Assembly (NCBI GenBank): GCA_000934455.1
Contig: KN889545.1
Span: forward strand, 27,063-52,552
Direction: 5' to 3'
Source of the DNA: Apostichopus parvimensis
Lineage: Eukaryota > Echinodermata > Holothuroidea > Aspidochirotida > Stichopodidae
Length of the DNA stretch: 25,490 nucleotides
The notes beneath the pieces are model-generated. The model searched no databases, was not told where the DNA came from, and worked only from the letters and a program-made list of their open reading frames with translations. The translations under genes were made by a program, and so were the position numbers. Below, piece after piece: positions 9,701 to 21,900 of this stretch (within the stretch, counting starts at the first letter, position 1; every line of letters starts with the position of its first letter).

Positions 9701-9823
9701 CAATGGATTACTTGGTGACAATCTTGATATATGCATTGATTGTGGAGCTGTCTCGAAGGGAAAGCAAATATGGTATCTTGCTGGATCACTGGCTAGCTTT
9801 CTAAGATTTACACTGGCAGTCAT
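9701..9823 (-). CDS. Putative exon upstream of the DVPT repeat exon
   Basis: An ATG at 9823 opens 41 codons: MTASVNLRKLASDPARYHIC, then FPFETAPQSMHISRLSPSNPL. It ends at a near-consensus donor, TTG|GTAAGTGT, in phase 0, which fits the 9555 acceptor. The frame has an in-frame stop at 9841-9839, so it either starts at this ATG or is entered at CAG|TTA (9832). It lies just 3' of the TAA of the acidic-tail exon, so it would be 3' UTR in that isoform. No domain is recognised. Confidence 0.35.
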
Positions 9824-9828
9824 CTTAA

Positions 9829-9914
9829 TTAACTGATATTATTAATTGTAACAAGTTCCTCTTCCAATATCAACTCAACAAAGTCATCAGAACTGCCTTC
9901 TTCTGTAGCATCAC
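9829..9914 (-). CDS. Proposed terminal coding exon, acidic tail
   Basis: Acceptor CTCTCTGGTTCAATAG is good, and entry in phase 1 fits the death-domain exon (G|GT, Gly). It encodes DATEEGSSDDFVELILEEE then LVTINNIS and TAA at 9831-9829. The tail is short and strongly acidic. The intron before it (9915-11859) is long and contains two of the DVPT cassettes, so other 3' ends are possible. A minus-strand AATAAA lies ~190 nt downstream. Confidence 0.6.
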
Positions 9915-12900
9915 CTATTGAACCAGAGAGAATAACAATTCTATAAATGACAAAAAGGAATTTCATAACCGTTAAAGTTGGCCCTATTAAAGTTTGTCCA
10001 TCATATTAAAACTTTTCAAAGGAACTTTTCCTGAGGTAATTAAACTTCAACTTTAACCTGACAATAGCATATTATAACATTGATTAGAGAAGTATATATC
10101 TCACTGAGGCAAAATATCTATTAGTGTTAAAGTACAATTGTTGGATGATGTTTGAAATGGAAGCCAACATATGTCCTTCCAGCTTATTTAGGAACAATAC
10201 TGGTGACCTTTGTCAGAATATTATCTGCAGAAATTATTCCACTTATTTGCCAATGTGAAGTTGTAGATTTGTCTGCCGTCTCTTGTGTAGGTACATTATA
10301 CCCCTTTGTAGGTACATCGTGCTCCTGTGTAGGAACATCAGGCCCACTTGTAGGAACATCATGCCTCTGTGTAGATACGAACAGAAATACATAAATGTTA
10401 ATGATATGTTTCAACCTGAAAATATTACAGATGTGAAATATCATCATTGCATCTTTATATCTTATATGTCATAAAACCAAGCACCTGGGGGAGTGCACAT
10501 ACAGGTTTGATGGAAAGTATTGTTAAAGATAAATAAATACTCTAGGCATGTATACAATTCATACTAAGTTTGGAATGAAAGTCAATGCCCGCCCCATGCA
10601 CAAACACAACATGCACACATACTCACATCCACAAGAGAAACGAAATATAACTTGCCTTTTTGTCACTTTCTTGTCAATATAAAGTTATCCTAGAGGAGTT
10701 GTGGATTTACCACTTTGGCCAGCCACGAAACCATCCATGCTGATGTGTGGACTCCTGTGAAGCGGCTTTCAAGTCCTGTGTAGGTTCATTACGGCCCTGC
10801 ATAGTCACTAGAAAAAACAACAGTGATATTTTGGTATTTAAATATTAAACTATATTTGCTATAAGGCAAAAACATTTACTGTGATATATCAGGGCTAGAA
10901 AGCTGCTGGTACTTCCTGACATTTGTAAGCTGGATATAACATGAATCAGAAACCCATCATTAAAAACGGAAATGTGTTCTCTTTTACTATAAACGACATG
11001 TTTAAATGAATATATATTGGAAAAAGTTGTCTATCCATTTATTAATGACTAGAAGATTTGACACCTTCATGTATAGATGCATCTACTGCATGATTGCTTA
11101 TGGCATAACCAGTTAACATATGTCATATTATATAAACTATAACGAATGTGGTATGTAGATTGAAAAACTAACACAAGTTTATTGCTCCTCATGATGAGGC
11201 TTGGACATTAAAGGGATATGTGACTGTTATGAGGAAATGAAACATGCTCTACACTGTCAATGGAAAACCACATCTCAATGTCTTGACTCAAGATATTGGT
11301 TAATTGGATGAACCTATTTTGACTAGTAAAATCCTCCATTCGTCCATACAATGGATCACAGTAGGTGGTCTGAGGTGTCGTAACAGCAAATGTTTTTCAT
11401 GTTCTACTTTTCTATTATAATATTTTATTTGTTGTATTTGTGAGACCTGGTACATTTGGACTGTTTGCTAGCTATCAAGGTTCTCTGTATTTAGAATGTC
11501 ATTAACATGCAACTTTCTGTAGAAATATTGTATTCCTCTGTGAACATGAGAGTCGAATATTATAAATAAAAACAAACATAAATTTTCAGCTGAATTGCTG
11601 TGATGACATCATTCAGCTGTTGCCAGATGCATTCACAAAATACCAACAAATTCAAAGATTTTCCATCTTAGCCATATAAGATGCTATAAAGGTTTTGACC
11701 TATAAATTGCCAGCATTGTCTGTAAGGAATCAACTTTAGCCACCTGAATACCCCTGGAATGTCACGGTGAAAACAAATAATTTGTATGCATGTATTATTA
11801 GATGAGTTATCAACCTGAATGATGTCATCTATATCAATCCAGTCAATAGTTATTATTACCTTGTCTCTCCACAAACTCCTTAAGATCTCTTCGTTTTACC
11901 TTTCCCAAAGCTTCAGCAAGCACTCTGCAGGTGGCCCCAGTACCATTACTCCAGGAACAAAGCATAAAGTATTTTGTGTTTACGATATTCCCGGTATTAT
12001 TTTCTTTTATGTTATAAAGATCGCAATCGCTAATATTCAACTCCCTGGCAAGCATTTGCCACTCTTCAGTCAGTTTTGGTGCCAACTCCTACAACAAAGA
12101 TGAAATTCAATAAAATCTGCTTCGTTTACATTTAAAACATAAATTTCTTACACTAAGGAAAATTGATAGAACAGCTGTGGTTGGAAGAGACCTCGATGAA
12201 TTTGTACACTAATTGCTTGTGGTCTAGTTGAAACAAATCCAATAACTAACAAAACTTCCCTAAATAACTGCCTATCTTCTTTCTGCCGCACAAATACATA
12301 ACATAATGCTATGTCCACTTGGAACAGTATTATATCTGTACAATCCTGATAAATTTACTAATAAAAAGCCTAACCAAGGCTGCTGAACAATTTTCAGAAC
12401 CCATCAGACTTCTGGGAGAATGGCCACAAATAAGTTAATTTATTACAGACATCGGTTTAGTACATATTAGGTAGTAGAGCCATGGGATGCAGGAGAAGGC
12501 ATGACCGCTAGCAGGACACTCTACTGATCACCCCACCACCCCTCCAAAAAACAACAATTTTGTCCCCTATCCTTGGATCATTGTTGTAAAATCTTGACAA
12601 ACAGGGTTAAGACAATAAATACCTTTAAAATATTATCAGGTACTTTACTGTCTAAGATTTCACCTTTGGACAGATTCACCTGTAGAAAGAGAACACACAT
12701 TATCATTAAACTTGCCACAAAGATACATTGTTCCAAACTTGTCTTTTCGAAAGCTGCAAATTCACTAATTTATCTTTCACATACAACTTATAGTTAAAAT
12801 CAATCTCCATATTTTGGTGTAAGGATCAAACCTTAGCATAAGAGAAGAATTGGGTGAAGTGGGAGAAATAGGAGGTATTACCGAAACGGGTAGAAACACA

Positions 12901-15900
12901 AGCATAGAGAAAAGAATCTATACATATAAATCAATTCCTGTTATTCAGTAATTATTTCTCAGTAATTCAGTAATTATCTCACACCCTTGCTGCACAATAT
13001 TGTAGTATTGTAAAAGATGTTTTTACTTTTATTATGCAAATGGAAATGCAAAAGAAATGCTCAGTATCATGCATAGCTTGTCATTATGATTAGGCAATCA
13101 CATATTTCTTTGTTAAACTAGACATTCTCTTTTGCTTTCATAAAAGTAAAAGGTCTTGAGTTTTATAGACCTTATGTTCCTCCGTTTCATTTCATGGCTG
13201 GACCACTAGCCTCTTACTTTTACAGTTGATTTCTTTGTTACAAAATCCATTTATTCATTTATACACTTATCAAACATTTCCATTCGAAAGCAACAAACCT
13301 CCATTTCTATTGCAAATTTAATAGGATCAGAGTTCCCCTGTTGTGCTGTAAAATTGCAGAATGAGTCCCTACTTTGTCTCCTTTCAAGTACAAATGGCAC
13401 TAGGCGTTCTTCAGACAATTCTATATATCGCCAAGGTATCTCCTAAAGTAAAAATAAATAAATGCATTTTGTGAGGTTAAACCATGCAGATGCATTGCTA
13501 AGAAAATGGGTGGTATGCTTCCATTGCAGATGAATATATCAAAGAAATATTTCTGTCACAGTATTTTAGAGCAAGTAAACATGATACACCACATTTCCTA
13601 CCCTAGCTGACATTGTACAGTAAGTGCATTTAACTTAGTACAATTGTGTATATACCATAGTATGCTGTAGATCATTATGAGTTCAACCTCTGGCTTGGTT
13701 TATAACCGTAATAAACGGCAATTTTCCAGGTATCACATGATCTATGAAGTAACCAAAGCTATCTTCCTAATCTTAGCTTATCAAGCAGCTGTAGCAGGAA
13801 TAAACTTTCAAAGAGCTTGAGGAGTAAGATAAGGAAGATAGCTTTGGTTAGTTCGTAGATCATGTGATACCCGGAAAATTGTCGTTTTTTTGCTGGATAC
13901 AAACCAAGCCAGGGCTAACCAGGTTCAAGATTTTTGTAGAGTCCACATTACACTCACATTAATAATAAACCATGTTATCATGTCTAAATTAAAGTTCTCT
14001 GTTAATATCTAACCAATTGTGAACTAAAATATGCAAATTAAAAAATTTACCTGTTTTGTATTTCCTTGCTCTGTACACCAAGTATTGCGTGGATTTGTGC
14101 CATTAAATGATATAGTTAATGGCTGTTTTCCTTCTTTAAAAAATGTTAATAGTAGGCTTTGTTCAAGTTTCAAGTCTGGATTCAATTTTAGTATCTGAAA
14201 TGGAAATAACGTACTAGATGTAGCTATCATAAAACAAACAAACTCATCAATTCATAGGTTAATCCAGGAAAAGGTGAGTTTCTAAAGAAAAAACTTTCTT
14301 ACTTTCTGTAAAATATATATTTGCTGGTATACTACTTTAATAATGATTTACTTTTGGTTTACGATCAGGAAGGTCTTCGTAATATCCAATTGATACTTTG
14401 GCAGTTTCCATATCCCGTAGTATCTTTTTAGCAGCATATACCACAATATTCTTAGCTTCAACTTCTTTGTCATCTATCACAATCTTCAACCAGCAAAAGC
14501 CAAGAAGTCTCACTGTACACTTTGAACGATGAAAGATGTAAGGGCTGAGCGGTCTCTCTTCCCAACAGGGTCTTTGGCCTGTCAAGTTTACAGAAATAAA
14601 TTTCAATCAGATAAAGGAAATCACTAAGAGTGTTGATTTTAATATGTTAGCATAAACTACCAGTCCATCAACCTTGTGCATGGTACGTCATAACTATTAA
14701 CATAATGCAAGCTGTCAATTTGATCTCATTATTCAGAATTTGCTTTCCATCTTCCAGTGTGTTCACTATGAATTTACTTTTAGCTGAAATGGTGAATAGT
14801 ATGCTTACTAAGTTACTATATATTATCATTATACAGAGATGTCAATGTAAATAACAATGATGTTCTTTTATTTTGGTAACATCCTGACACATTAACCGAA
14901 CATGTGCAGGGATTACAATACACAGGATAGAAGGATTTATGAAGTGTCTATCAAAATAAAGAGGAGTGTGTATGTCTGAGAAAGATTTTTTTTTATTAAT
15001 CCTGTTCCCTGTGGGGGAGTGAAATAAAATCAAGATCCAGCAGTCTGCATATCTGATCGAAAACAATTGGGCTGCATCATTTCATGTTTACAATTCACAG
15101 TCTTCATTTTACAACTTTGCACCCCCCCTAAAAAAAAGAACAACATTAAATCGTCCTTTAACCCATTCAGTTTTGGCATCATTCCCCATTGTCACTTTAT
15201 ATTTAGGTAATAGCTAACTTGTGAAGGTTGCACATCTATTTAACATTTTTCTTCTTGAATTTAATTCAAAATTTCAGATCATTAAATCTTTTACTATAGG
15301 TTACTAGAAATTGCACCAGTCCATCAACTAGATTTGCAAGCCTTCCCAGAATCAGGCAAAAGGCACAAGAATCCTCTGCCCCTAAAAGCTAGTTAGCAAT
15401 GTCTTGTTATATTGGTCCAGACAAAAGTGACAAGAAAGAGTTCCATCAACTCCGATTAGATTGCTAGCCTCCCCTAAACCAATCACACAAGACACCACAT
15501 ACAAAGACTCTCTGCTTGTCCCATACAGCTGGTTAACCAAGCCATTTTATTGGTCCAGAGAAAAAAAAGATTCAATGCATTGCTTCATCAATTCAAAAAT
15601 TACAATCATCAGTTAATCTGTTGCAGTAGTCTTGAAGTGCACTGCCCTATGAAGAGTTGTCAGAAAGCTGCCTCTTTCATTTTAATGCATGAATAATTCA
15701 GTGTGTTGCAGCCAAGTCATTGGGTCACAGCCAGACCACTTTCATTAATATCAACTTTGTTCTTGAATAACTAAAAACCATATAAAAACCAACTGTGATC
15801 TCCTTCTATAATGTCTTCAACTACAAGATAATACCTAACTAATTTGTTGGCTGCATTTTATATCTCCGAATCCTATCCACCAAATATTGCAGTTATTATA

Positions 15901-18900
15901 CGCACCCTTGACTAGACAGTTCTGTTGTAAATAATTTGTCAAAATTTCTGGATGTTTACTGGGGTTACTTTTTTCTAAGTGAATATTATTTGTTAAAGCT
16001 TCTTTGATGAAAGGCAAGCAGTGTGGTATAGAAAATAAACTTTCACTGTTGCAGTGTATGTTATCAACATTTCCATTCCACAATGCATTCCACACATGTT
16101 AGGTGGCAGCTACTGGTGGTAGTAAAGTGAGATATTGTATGTGATAAATCATGTGAAGTCAAATAAAGTACAATAATGTGTGAAATTAAGCAATATATTG
16201 TAAGATAAAGTGAGGTTTACCTTCTTCATGGTGACTGACATAAACCTTGGCCTTAGCTTTTTCCTCATTAATAAAAGTTAGACAATGTGGGAAGGTCAAT
16301 GAAACTTCACGTTTTAACTGCAAACCATTCGGCAGAAGCTCCAATACCACTGATGAATTACTTGAAAAGGATGTGGCTGGCTCATTCAAAAGACTTGGTG
16401 GAATGATTTTTACTTGGATATTGTGTTCCTCTGTCACTGCTTTTGATGGGAAAACCAGTTTAATACCCGTGTTTGGAATCTGTAATAATCCTCCCTTTCC
16501 AGATATGGAAGATGTTATTTTCATAGTGTCTGGTGGCTTCCAGTCTGAGGGAAAATAGTATAATTGGTACCTGATAGTATCATCTGTTTATACTTTAAAC
16601 AAAATTCCAGTGATTGATGTTTATTGTTTACAAAGTTACTGGAAATAATCCATCTTTGTAAAAGCATATGCTACTAGAAGTTTTATTTTAATTTAAACTT
16701 GGTGAAATTTATGAATGCATCTGTTAGCACCCCAGTTTGTTAAGTCATGATGGCAAATTAGCTTATTTTACTTCAAAAGATACAAATGATTTATCCCCTG
16801 AAAGAAATAACTTTCTTGCACCTTTTTAAACTAACACATGCTGAGAACATAGACAATTAAATCGCCAAAATGTATCACATTTCAAGGAAATGAAAAGTTA
16901 TGCCTTTTAAGAACCTCTGCCATGATGACATCACATCCTATTGTAAGGACTCATCATCATCGCACCTTAAGGAAGAATTTAAATAATAGCTTACATCCAA
17001 ACATCAGTTTATCTAGGGTTCGTATTAATATTGAGAAAGAAAGGGGAAGCAGCAGGATTCCTGCTTTTGTGAAGGCATTGACTTTCATGCATGTTGACAA
17101 CCTTTATGCTTTCATGGTTTTAGTCTTGCAGTAAACTGTTTTTGTATTACAAGACAAATGCCAATTTGATCATCAACATGCTGCTATGTTGCTCATGAAA
17201 GCTTAGCTCACCTGTGATTTTTAATTACTACTTTTAAGAATCATCTTGTAAAGACACTCAAATTTGACATAACAGTTATTACTCCTTTGCTCTCTCAGTA
17301 CTATGAAAACAGGCAAATTTTACAACAAGGTACAAAAGTAATGCTTCAGCAAGCAAAGTACCCCCAATCAGGTTTTCTCATTCAGCTTATTCATGTCAGA
17401 AGAATGCTTGTTTGGACAAAAAAAGCATTGTTTTCCATAAATATTTTTCATATATTTACAAGGGTTGAGAAATTTCAATAAACTTGTTCACCTCATGAAG
17501 TGTACATACTGACCTAGTGAAATGAAAGTTGGAGTGTATTCCAACTTTAATTTAAAACCATATTGGTATGTACCCACCTTCTTCTTCTTCTAATGTCAGC
17601 ATTTGCATTTCTCTCATAAGGAGTGCTGATGAAGGGCTGTCAATGGATGAATAGCTTCCTTTACCTACAGAGAATAATAATAGTAAAATTTGCATTAATT
17701 TCCAAAGTACTAAAAGAGAAACATTATTAGAATTGTATCAAGCTTAAAATCTCATTTTGCATTGAATTTGTCCTGAGCTGGTGTACTTTCCTCTGAAAGC
17801 AAAGTAGGGGTACAACTTAATGAATGCATCTGTTAGCACTCCATTTTGTTTAGTCATGATGGCACTTTAGCTGATTTTACTTCAACAGATACAAATGATT
17901 TATCCCTTGAGGAAATAACTTTCCTGCACCTTGATGAACTAATACATGCAGAAGCATTGACAATTAAATACCCAAAATGTATCACATTTCAAGGAAATAA
18001 AAATACCCATTATAATTGGAAGTTACACCTTTAAAGAACCTCTGTCATGATGAAATCACATCCTGTTGTACAGGTAAGGACTCATCATCATCGTACCACG
18101 AGGATAAGTTCACATTACCACATCAGTATATTTTGGTAAGTAATGATATTGAGAAAGGAAAGGGGCAGGAGCAGGATTCCTGCTATCGTGCAGGCTTTGA
18201 CTTTCATGCATGTTGACAACCTTTATGCTTTCATGGTTTTAATGTTGCAGTAAACTATTTTTGTATTACAAGACAAATGACGTATGAAAGTTTGATCATA
18301 TACATGCTACTAACTATGCTCATAAAAGCTCAGCTCACCAGTGATTTTTAATTACTACTTTTAGAAATAATCTTGCAAACACTCCCAAATGTGACGTAGC
18401 AATTAATACTCCTTTTCTCGTTCAGTACTATAAACAGGCCACTTTAACAATAGAGAACAAACTAATGTTTCAGCAAGCAGAATACCACCACTCGGGTAGT
18501 TCTCATTCAGCTTTGATTCATGTGAGATGACTGCTTGTTTGGACCAACAAACAGTGTTTTTCCATAATGTTGAGGAATGCCAATATCATGTACACCTCAT
18601 GAAGTGTACAGGAAATAGTGAAATAAAAGTTGGAGTGCACACCAACTTTCATTTAAATACAAAAAAGGTATATACCCACCTTCTTCTTCTCCTACTGTCA
18701 GTTGTTGCTTTTGGAATGTTGATGAAGATCTGTAAGTGGATGACTTTCTTCGTTCACCTACAGAGAAACATAATAATAAAATATGTATTTATTTCCAAAG
18801 CAGTAAGTAGAATATAATAAGACTTGTTTCAAGTTTAGAGTATCCATTTGTGTTGAATTTGTCCCAAGCTTAAAGGAAAGTAGGGACATCCAGACTGAAG

Positions 18901-21900
18901 TCAGGCTCGGGGACAATTAAGTCACTGGGCCATATTCTTTTAAGACATCATACATTCATGTTACCATGAGGATCAGTTCACATTCACTCATCAGTATATT
19001 CAGGGTAAGTCAAATATTGAGAAGGAAAGGGGCAGGAGCAGGATTCCTTTTATGTATGTTGACAACCGTAATGCTTTCATGGTTTTAATGTTGCAGATTT
19101 TTTTTTGTATTACAGGACAAATGACATATGAAAATTTGATCATTAACATAATGCTTATTATGCTTATTGAAGCTTAGCTCACCTGTAATTTTTAATTACT
19201 ACCTTTAGAAATCATCTTGCAAAAACTCCCAAATGTGACATAAAAATTAATTCTCCTTTTCTCTCGCAGTTCTATGAAAAATGGCCACTTTAACAGCAAG
19301 GAACAAATGTAATGTTTCAGCAAGCAGAATACCACCACTCGGGTACTTCTCAATTAGCTTTGATTCTTGTCAGAAGAATGCTTATTTGGACGGAAAAAGA
19401 TTGTTTTCCATAATATTCTTACACGGGTTGAGAAATGTCTATATATTGTGCACCTCATGAGGTGTACAAACTAACCTAGTGAAATGAAAGTTGGAGTGTA
19501 TGCCAACTTTCATTTAAAACCACAGAAGGTATGTACCCACCTTCCTCTTGCTTAAGGAAAGTTGATGAAGATCTGTAAATGGATGGCTTGCTTCCTTCAC
19601 CTACAAAGAAATATAACAGTAAAATATGTATTTATTTCCAAAGTAGTAAATAGAAACAAAATTAGACTTGTTTCAAGCTGCAAGTCTTGTTTTGCATTGA
19701 GTTTGTCCTGAGCTGGTGAATTTACCTCTGAAAGGAAATTAGGGACATCCAGACCCAGGTTAGGCCCAGGACAATTAAGTCCCTGGGCCCCATTATTAAA
19801 AGATGTCATACATTCATGGTACATTGATGGCATATATGAAGATTTCTACCGGGAAAAGGAAGCCATGGCTTGATCAATCCATCCCATGCATACTGGGGTC
19901 CCATAAAAGACATCAGGCCCCATGTTTGAAGCCCCACCTGACCCACCCTGTCGTCAGGCCTGGTACCTGATAGTATCATCTGTTTACATTTTAAACTATA
20001 TTCCAGTGATTGATGTTCATTGTTTAACAAATTTACTGGAAACATGGCATATGGCAATCGATTATCAACATGATGCTTACTATGCTCATTAAAGTTGAGC
20101 TCACCTGTGATTATACGCATGCATGTTGACAACCTAAATGCTTTCATGGTTTAAATGTTGCAGTAAACTGTTTTTGCATTACAAGACAAATGACATATGA
20201 AAAGTTGATCATCAACATGATGCTTTAATGCTCATAAAAGCTCAGCTCACCTGTGATTTTAATTACTACTTTTAGAAATCATCTTGCAAAGACATTCTAA
20301 TTTGACATAACAATAAATACTTGTTTTATTGTTCAGTACAATGAATACAGGCAATTTTTACAACAAGGTACAAAAATGATGTTTCAGCAAGCAGAATACC
20401 ACCACTCGGGTACTTCTCATTCAATTTTAATTCAGTCAGAAGAATGCTTGTTTGGACCAAAAAACATTTTTCTTTCATAAATAAATATCTTGTTCACCTT
20501 ATGAGTTGTACAGGACATAGTAAATTGAAAGTTGGAGTGTATGCCAACTTTCATTTAAAACCATAGAAGGTATGTACCCACCTTCTTCGTGCTTAAGAAA
20601 TGTTGATGAAGGTCTCTTAATGGATGACTTGCTTCCTTCACCTACAAAAGAAATATAATAGTAAAATATGCATTAATTTCCAACGTCTTGTTTCAAGCTT
20701 AAAGTCTCATTTTGCTTTGAATTTTTTCCAAGCTGAAAGTAAAGTAGGAAATCCAGACTCAGGTCAGGCCCGGGGACAATTAAGTCACTGGGCCCATTCT
20801 TTTAACACGCCATACATTCATGATACATTGATGGCATATATGAAGTTCTTCTGGAGAAGGAAGCCATGCCTTGATCCATCCCAACCTATGCATACTGGGG
20901 TCCATTATTGATATCAGACCCCATGTCTGTAGCCCCACTTGACCCACCCTGTCGTCAGGCCTGATACTTGAAAGTATCATCTGTTTACATTTTGAAGGTA
21001 TAATCCAGCGATTGATCTTCATTGTTTAATAAAATTACTGAAAATTCTTCATCTTCAGCTCAAAAGCATATCCTTAATATATTAGCAGTTTTGTGTCACG
21101 GAGGTACAATATTTTTTCCAAATTTGGTGGAATTCCATAATACATAGCCTGTTAACTCCCCAGTTAATGGAGTCATTGTGGCAGTTGAGCTGAAAATGTG
21201 TTTATTTTTTAAAATACACACAAAGTTTCAGATCCATCCAATTTTCATTTTGTAATATACGGGGTATCAATTGTCCAAATGAGACATCAACATAAAGAGA
21301 CACATATATACACACCATTATTGCAAACCTTATTACCTTAAAGCAGCATTTTGCGTTTGGTCGCCGTTTTCTACTTTTTTGACATGTCCATCGATTTTGT
21401 TTTACATATATCAATCACAAAACAGCAAACTAAGATATTAGCCAAGTTTTTCCCTGTAAAACAACGTTAATTGGCGAGTAATTAAGGATATCAGCAGATA
21501 ATGAGAAGAGTGTCCTCGACAAATTCCACAGTTAAAATTAATCGCATACAGTTCCGCCAAACCCACTGGTTTGAATTCAACCAATCAGAGATGCAGGTTT
21601 AGTTATGAGCCGTTGCTAAAAATAGATTCAAGACTTTGCGTTGGTACAACCAGGGAGATGTAATGGATCTCCCTGGTACAACTGCAATATAGACTGTACA
21701 CAAATCAAGCTTGGTGTTGGATTACGTAGGCCTATTGGTCAATGACGTTCGTAGTGTTTAAATATTCATATTATGGGCGAGGTTTATTGGGTTCTAACGG
21801 TAAATATCTTGGAGAAAAACAAAGTTGAAAGTTGCAAACTTTTCGACTTTTATGCCACCATATGAAGTAAGATTTAAATAGATAAGCTAGTTATGTATGT

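Larger units (their letters stand above)
9915..11859 (-). other. Last intron of the main gene (holds cassettes A and C)
   Basis: 1945 bp between the death-domain donor and the acidic-tail acceptor. It contains cassettes A (10208-10366) and C (10707-10796). The rest, including 10797-11859, is AT-rich with no exon or repeat that I can recognise. Confidence 0.55.
16545..20975. repeat. Tandem ~0.85-1.1-kb segmental duplications carrying the mini-exons
   Basis: The introns around the four mini-exons are copies of one another. Anchors recur at matching places: CAGCAAGCA...TACC (about 17348, 18471, 19319, 20386), AGTTGGAGTGTA (about 17529, 18629, 19491, 20532), the mini-exons themselves, and ATTTCCAAAGT (about 17698, 18790, 19634, 20678). 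A separate module with CATCTGTTTA appears near 16582, 19977 and 20979, and one with GGCCCC...CCACCCTGTCGTCAGGC near 19910-19960 and 20918-20960. Units differ by deletions, giving spacings of about 1101, 862 and 1039 bp. Confidence 0.88.
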
